Assembly: GCA_003354225.1 (NCBI GenBank)
Contig: PIVH01000035.1
Location: forward strand, 1 to 9,777
From: Globobulimina sp.
Taxonomy: Eukaryota; Foraminifera; Rotaliida
DNA: 9,777 nucleotides
Reading direction: 5' to 3'
In this document: positions 8,801 through 9,777 of the stretch, in pieces
Position numbering within the stretch: position 1 is the stretch's first letter
Layout of the letters: every line of letters begins with the position of its first letter
Made by a program: the position numbers and the translations under genes
Notes under the pieces: generated by a model
Databases searched by the model: none
Told to the model about the DNA's origin: nothing
Seen by the model: the letters and a program-made list of their open reading frames with translations, nothing else

Positions 8801-9389
8801 AACTACATGGTTAAAACATGCGTATAATTGTTGTAGAAAATATAATATTAGCTACAATAATATACCAAGTAAAAGTAAGGTAAAAGAATGTATACATAAC
8901 AAATGGATAGAGGAATACCGAGACAAATTAGACCAATCTAATTCCTTAATACTGTACTTAAGTAAAACCACTCCTAAAATCAATTATAAATTAAATTTGC
9001 ATACAGGTGGTGACTTTTGGCTAAAAGCAAGAAGCGGTAGCATGATTATAAATGCAAATAGAAATGAATCATGTACTAGATGTGAATATGACATATTAGA
9101 AAACATAAATCATATGATTTGGGAATGCGAAAATAACATAATGCTTGATAATTATGAAAATAATATACAAAAATTATGGATTCTACTCCCAGACGATATA
9201 AATGGACATCTTAAACCAGATTATAATAATTGTACAGATATGGACCGAAAGGCATATTTGTTTCTATGTTCTGAGTTTATATTTAGTGACAATGCTAGTG
9301 GACAAATAATCAATATAGTGGGCACAATAATAAAAGACACATATAATATTCGACCAGAAACTATACAATATAAGTTACAAAGAAAATAA
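5850..9389 (+). CDS. ORF2: APE endonuclease-reverse transcriptase, expressed by -1 frameshift from ORF1
   Basis: The product would nick target DNA and copy the element RNA from the nick (target-primed reverse transcription). The frame is open from 5781, after TGA at 5778. The first ATG in this frame (6012) lies after the catalytic Asn of the endonuclease (codon 6000), so it cannot start a complete enzyme. I begin at 5850, the first base read after the proposed slip, giving 1179 aa beyond ORF1 and a fusion of about 3074 aa. Domains: APE endonuclease (about 5979-6710); a Lys/Asn-rich linker (about 6720-7540); RT (about 7557-8380) with a complete FADD motif; an RT-thumb and C-terminal region; and a C-x2-C-x9-H-x4-C motif (9072-9128). 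No RNase H was recognised. The stop is TAA at 9387, overlapping an AATAAA. Confidence 0.93.
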   Translation, partial: LNEVSSVYNHHYTNNYKYLFSDTKPYKQINKDKDYEIKINKKQIFDILYHNACSMNTKIDIIRDNTNEIKPDIMCCVETKYKNTLDIHKIDGYEGFHKMQTNNKTGGISIWTKPEIKATRLDIDDNDDDIAANYLWILCQNRNMTAVCTVYLRNQSDKKARDTNTVICQRLIQHTNWCRIQKYKVIIIGDFNGHIGNDEWGIPGNHDNINNNGFIVRNFINDSNLILANNDEQTIGKWTWGKDKKNTQPQILDLVLRTEDIINIKMEIDENNTIYGNGNKDHCFIYGQFESTRNDNTKKQIIKKKWKINDEIDWSQYQNEIKIKLENRNKNEGINENEIIQIIEQTGENTIGYKNNIGKTKRKESKKIKMINEQIKIIRKKLRQKNIFKGNLMNELFTKLREKKQIRMRAEMARIEKAHNKWINNPKRKFHQLYDSMKTLKRGVTEQVTLIDDQNQPIIGEEKIKQHISEFWEDIFTLGIWPEANDNIKRLGLSDTIKGPDKLELENEITTKEMNNAIKKLKNNTSAGSTNLPPEFIKNWPPEMIETVRVLFNKWYDTSYFPEIGKTQEVTLLHKKGSKSKIKNYRTLSLGCNLCKLYLHIITKRIEVVTEKKNLLGYIQHGFRANKRIEDCIMVIQHTIDKAKKLRQSESSIIALLDICKAYDRVWREGLWKKLKEYGFPDKLINAIKSSYQNPGATITFQNITTNKLPMPVGLRQGCTMSPILWNLYISDLGREIEKCNLGIDIGNAQNKKNISGLFFADDMLLFAKNEKNMKLLLKIVSNYAQKWKIEFSGPKSLIIPLKRNIDNEYRWALGYKFLKETTKTDIYIQEEKEAKYLGITLSKHKRDMTTQHKVRLRETTMKQTYKCYKPAISTARQIVYGSKIWKTYVIARILHGIAAIIFSNKTFIGIEKQQRQYIRTISRLPRHTNLMVLYGETDIIPMQMEAEKRTINYLAHLQKLDTNNIVKIALLDQMEMYDNNPSTTTWLKHAYNCCRKYNISYNNIPSKSKVKECIHNKWIEEYRDKLDQSNSLILYLSKTTPKINYKLNLHTGGDFWLKARSGSMIINANRNESCTRCEYDILENINHMIWECENNIMLDNYENNIQKLWILLPDDINGHLKPDYNNCTDMDRKAYLFLCSEFIFSDNASGQIINIVGTIIKDTYNIRPETIQYKLQRK
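5858..5873 (+). promoter_or_regulatory. Putative frameshift-stimulating arm that pairs with the 3' terminal repeat
   Basis: GGTCAGTTCAGTTTAT begins seven bases after the slippery heptamer, the usual spacer for a stimulatory helix. It can pair without a gap with 9654-9669: 15 Watson-Crick pairs plus one G-U at 5868/9659. Bases 5859-5871 can also pair with 9675-9687 in the second tail copy. I see no strong local hairpin in the very AT-rich sequence just downstream, so a distant partner is plausible. Pairing and role are inferred. Confidence 0.6.
5979..6710 (+). other. AP-endonuclease-like (APE) domain of ORF2
   Basis: In order: catalytic Asn in HNACS (codon 6000), Glu in VETK (6081), a YLRN strand (Tyr 6300), GDFNGH (6414-6431), WTWG (6561-6572), LDLVL (Asp 6606) and the final DH pair (6690-6695). 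Every position expected for a metal-dependent APE-type LINE endonuclease is present, so nicking activity is likely intact. APE domains give loose rather than strict target choice in most clades. Confidence 0.92.
7557..8380 (+). other. Reverse transcriptase domain of ORF2
   Basis: Motifs run in the canonical order: VTLLHKKG-x-n-NYR; GFRANKR (replacing the common GFRpgR type); motif A LDICKAYDRV with Asp at 7821 and 7839; motif B PVGLRQGC (7983-8006); motif C FADD with Asp at 8133 and 8136; and the YLGI primer-grip-like motif E at 8358. NYRTLSL carries Thr where most LINEs have Pro (NYRPISL). All three metal-binding aspartates are present, so the polymerase is predicted to be active. Confidence 0.95.
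9072..9128 (+). other. C-terminal CCHC zinc-finger-like motif of ORF2
   Basis: The pattern is C-x2-C-x9-H-x4-C, with Cys codons at 9072, 9081 and 9126 and His at 9111, ending ..HMIWEC. The same type of motif (CxxC...HxxxxC near the end of pol) is common in the I, R1, Jockey and related LINE groups and is thought to bind the template or target nucleic acid. Confidence 0.8.
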
Positions 9390-9402
9390 ATTTAAATACA
9401 AA

Positions 9403-9586
9403 TAACATTTACTACAATCTAATGATTTGATCAAGAAAGATTCCATTGGACTCAAGCCAGATGCCTCCAAGATGACCAGAATCCGGAATTCGAAGATGGC
9501 AAACTGGGAATCTAAAGAATCAAATCAAAAATAAATTAACATTTAATTAACATTTACTAATTCAATTGTGATTTTACTAACATTTA
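9403..9586 (+). repeat. Dispersed TAACATTTA repeats in the 3' UTR
   Basis: Exact TAACATTTA occurs at 9403-9411, 9537-9545, 9548-9556 and 9578-9586, the last three closely clustered. AATTGTGAT also occurs twice, at 9564-9572 and 9599-9607. Four copies of a 9-mer in 184 bases exceed what I would expect even in AT-rich DNA. They may be replication-slippage products or protein-binding sites. Confidence 0.7.
9438..9513 (+). other. Possible structured RNA block in the 3' UTR
   Basis: AGATTCC (9438-9444) can pair with GGAATCT (9507-9513) to close a loop, inside which GCCA (9456-9459) can pair with TGGC (9497-9500). The enclosed sequence is much richer in G and C than the rest of the UTR and includes small palindromes (TCCGGA, GAATTC, TTCGAA). 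A conserved 3' UTR fold recognised by RT is known for some LINEs. Whether this block serves that role is a guess. Confidence 0.35.
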
Positions 9587-9651
9587 TTTTGTGATACAAA
9601 TTGTGATGATTAGGAAGCCTTGTTACTTATATTATAAGTCTGTGCTTTTAC

Positions 9652-9688
9652 AAATAAATTGAACTGACCAAAAAAAATTGAACTGACA
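9652..9688 (+). repeat. Two-copy 3'-terminal repeat (A-rich + TTGAACTGAC)
   Basis: Unit 1 is 9652-9669 and unit 2 is 9670-9688. Each has an A-rich lead followed by TTGAACTGAC (9659-9668 and 9678-9687). The first unit contains AATAAA (9653-9658). Short tandem tail units at the 3' end are typical of several LINE clades (for example CR1 and I). Both units are complementary to the sequence just after the frameshift site (5858-5873), so the tail may serve both RT priming and pol expression. Confidence 0.75.
9653..9658 (+). terminator. Candidate polyadenylation signal AATAAA
   Basis: This exact AATAAA lies 11-32 bases before the ends of the two tail repeats, a normal distance for cleavage. It overlaps the frameshift-complementary segment 9654-9669. 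Earlier AATAAA copies at 9385-9390 and 9530-9535 would, if used, produce RNAs lacking the tail repeats. Confidence 0.45.
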
Positions 9689-9690
9689 TA

Positions 9691-9777
9691 AGGCAAGTAA
9701 AAGGTGTTTTGGGCTTTAAAATCTTGTTTTTAATGTTGTTCGTGAGCACACATATATTAGGGTTAGCAAAAAATGTG
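9691..9777. other. Sequence beyond the terminal repeats; likely genomic flank
   Basis: There is no ORF or recognisable motif. It includes TTAGGGTTAG at 9757-9766, which is too short to call telomeric DNA. It is probably the host sequence at the insertion site, or a continuation of the UTR if the element ends later. Confidence 0.4.

Larger units (their letters stand above)
1..9690 (+). mobile_element. Near-complete non-LTR retrotransposon (LINE) with APE endonuclease and RT
   Basis: Two long + strand reading frames fill almost the whole window: a gag-like ORF1 and an ORF2 with AP-endonuclease and reverse transcriptase domains. A short 3' UTR follows, ending in a duplicated A-rich terminal repeat (9652-9688). 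There is no LTR, integrase, protease or RNase H that I can recognise, so this is a target-primed (LINE-type) element. Neither ORF has an internal stop and the pol catalytic residues are complete, which suggests a recently active copy. The 3' limit is placed after the terminal repeats. The 5' limit is uncertain: the element may start anywhere within the first ~130 bases or before the window. No convincing target-site duplication was found. Clade assignment (CR1/L2/Jockey-like) is inference from the RT, the CCHC tail and the SGNH-like fold in ORF1. Confidence 0.9.
9390..9690 (+). other. 3' untranslated region of the LINE
   Basis: This segment lies between the ORF2 stop and the end of the terminal repeats and contains no credible gene. 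It holds four copies of TAACATTTA, a relatively GC-rich potentially folded block (9438-9513), AATAAA motifs at 9385-9390, 9530-9535 and 9653-9658, and the duplicated terminal tail. In LINEs the 3' UTR is where the encoded RT recognises its own RNA, so structure and repeats here may mark the RT binding site. Confidence 0.75.

Noticed and set aside
9757-9766. TTAGGGTTAG telomere-like sequence in the 3' flank
   Set aside because: Less than two repeat units; chance occurrence in AT-rich DNA cannot be excluded and there is no array.

Overview
The window holds one apparently intact non-LTR retrotransposon (LINE) of a eukaryote, probably an invertebrate animal, on the + strand. It is AT-rich throughout. 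The AP-endonuclease plus reverse transcriptase architecture, the lack of ribosome-binding sites or bacterial operon structure, and several AATAAA motifs all point to a eukaryotic genome. Both reading frames are open under the standard code with all pol catalytic residues present, so the copy looks young. The reverse transcriptase, the C-terminal CCHC motif and an SGNH-like fold in ORF1 suggest the broad CR1/L2/Jockey assemblage. I cannot assign a clade or a host from sequence alone.

Layout: 1-165 is a 5' leader or flank with a GC-rich imperfect hairpin. ORF1 (166-5853) encodes 1895 aa, several times larger than a usual LINE ORF1. It contains an N-terminal four-cysteine cluster, a charged disordered half with a duplicated segment, a coiled coil, an unrecognised globular region, a Pro/Gln-rich plus Arg/Gly-rich region, and a C-terminal SGNH-hydrolase-like domain that has lost most catalytic residues. 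ORF2 (about 5850-9389) encodes APE endonuclease, RT and a C-terminal CCHC motif. The 3' UTR runs from 9390 to about 9690. The last ~90 bases look like flank or undetermined sequence.

The main discovery candidate is how ORF2 is expressed. ORF2 lies in the -1 frame relative to ORF1 and has no ATG upstream of its first catalytic residue. A perfectly phased canonical slippery heptamer, G_GGA_AAC (5844-5850), sits directly before the ORF1 stop TAA. Seven bases downstream of the heptamer begins a 16-base segment (5858-5873) that can pair without a gap (15 Watson-Crick pairs and one G-U) with 9654-9669 in the 3'-terminal repeat, about 3.8 kb away. The second tail-repeat copy (9675-9687) can pair with 13 of the same bases. 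The arrangement of slippery site, immediate stop, short spacer and distant 3' UTR partner is the layout known from luteovirus and dianthovirus RNAs. Here it would produce an ORF1-ORF2 fusion of about 3074 aa from a LINE, with pol synthesis tied to an intact 3' tail, which is also where target-primed reverse transcription should begin. The slippery site and the complementarity are seen directly; the function is inferred.
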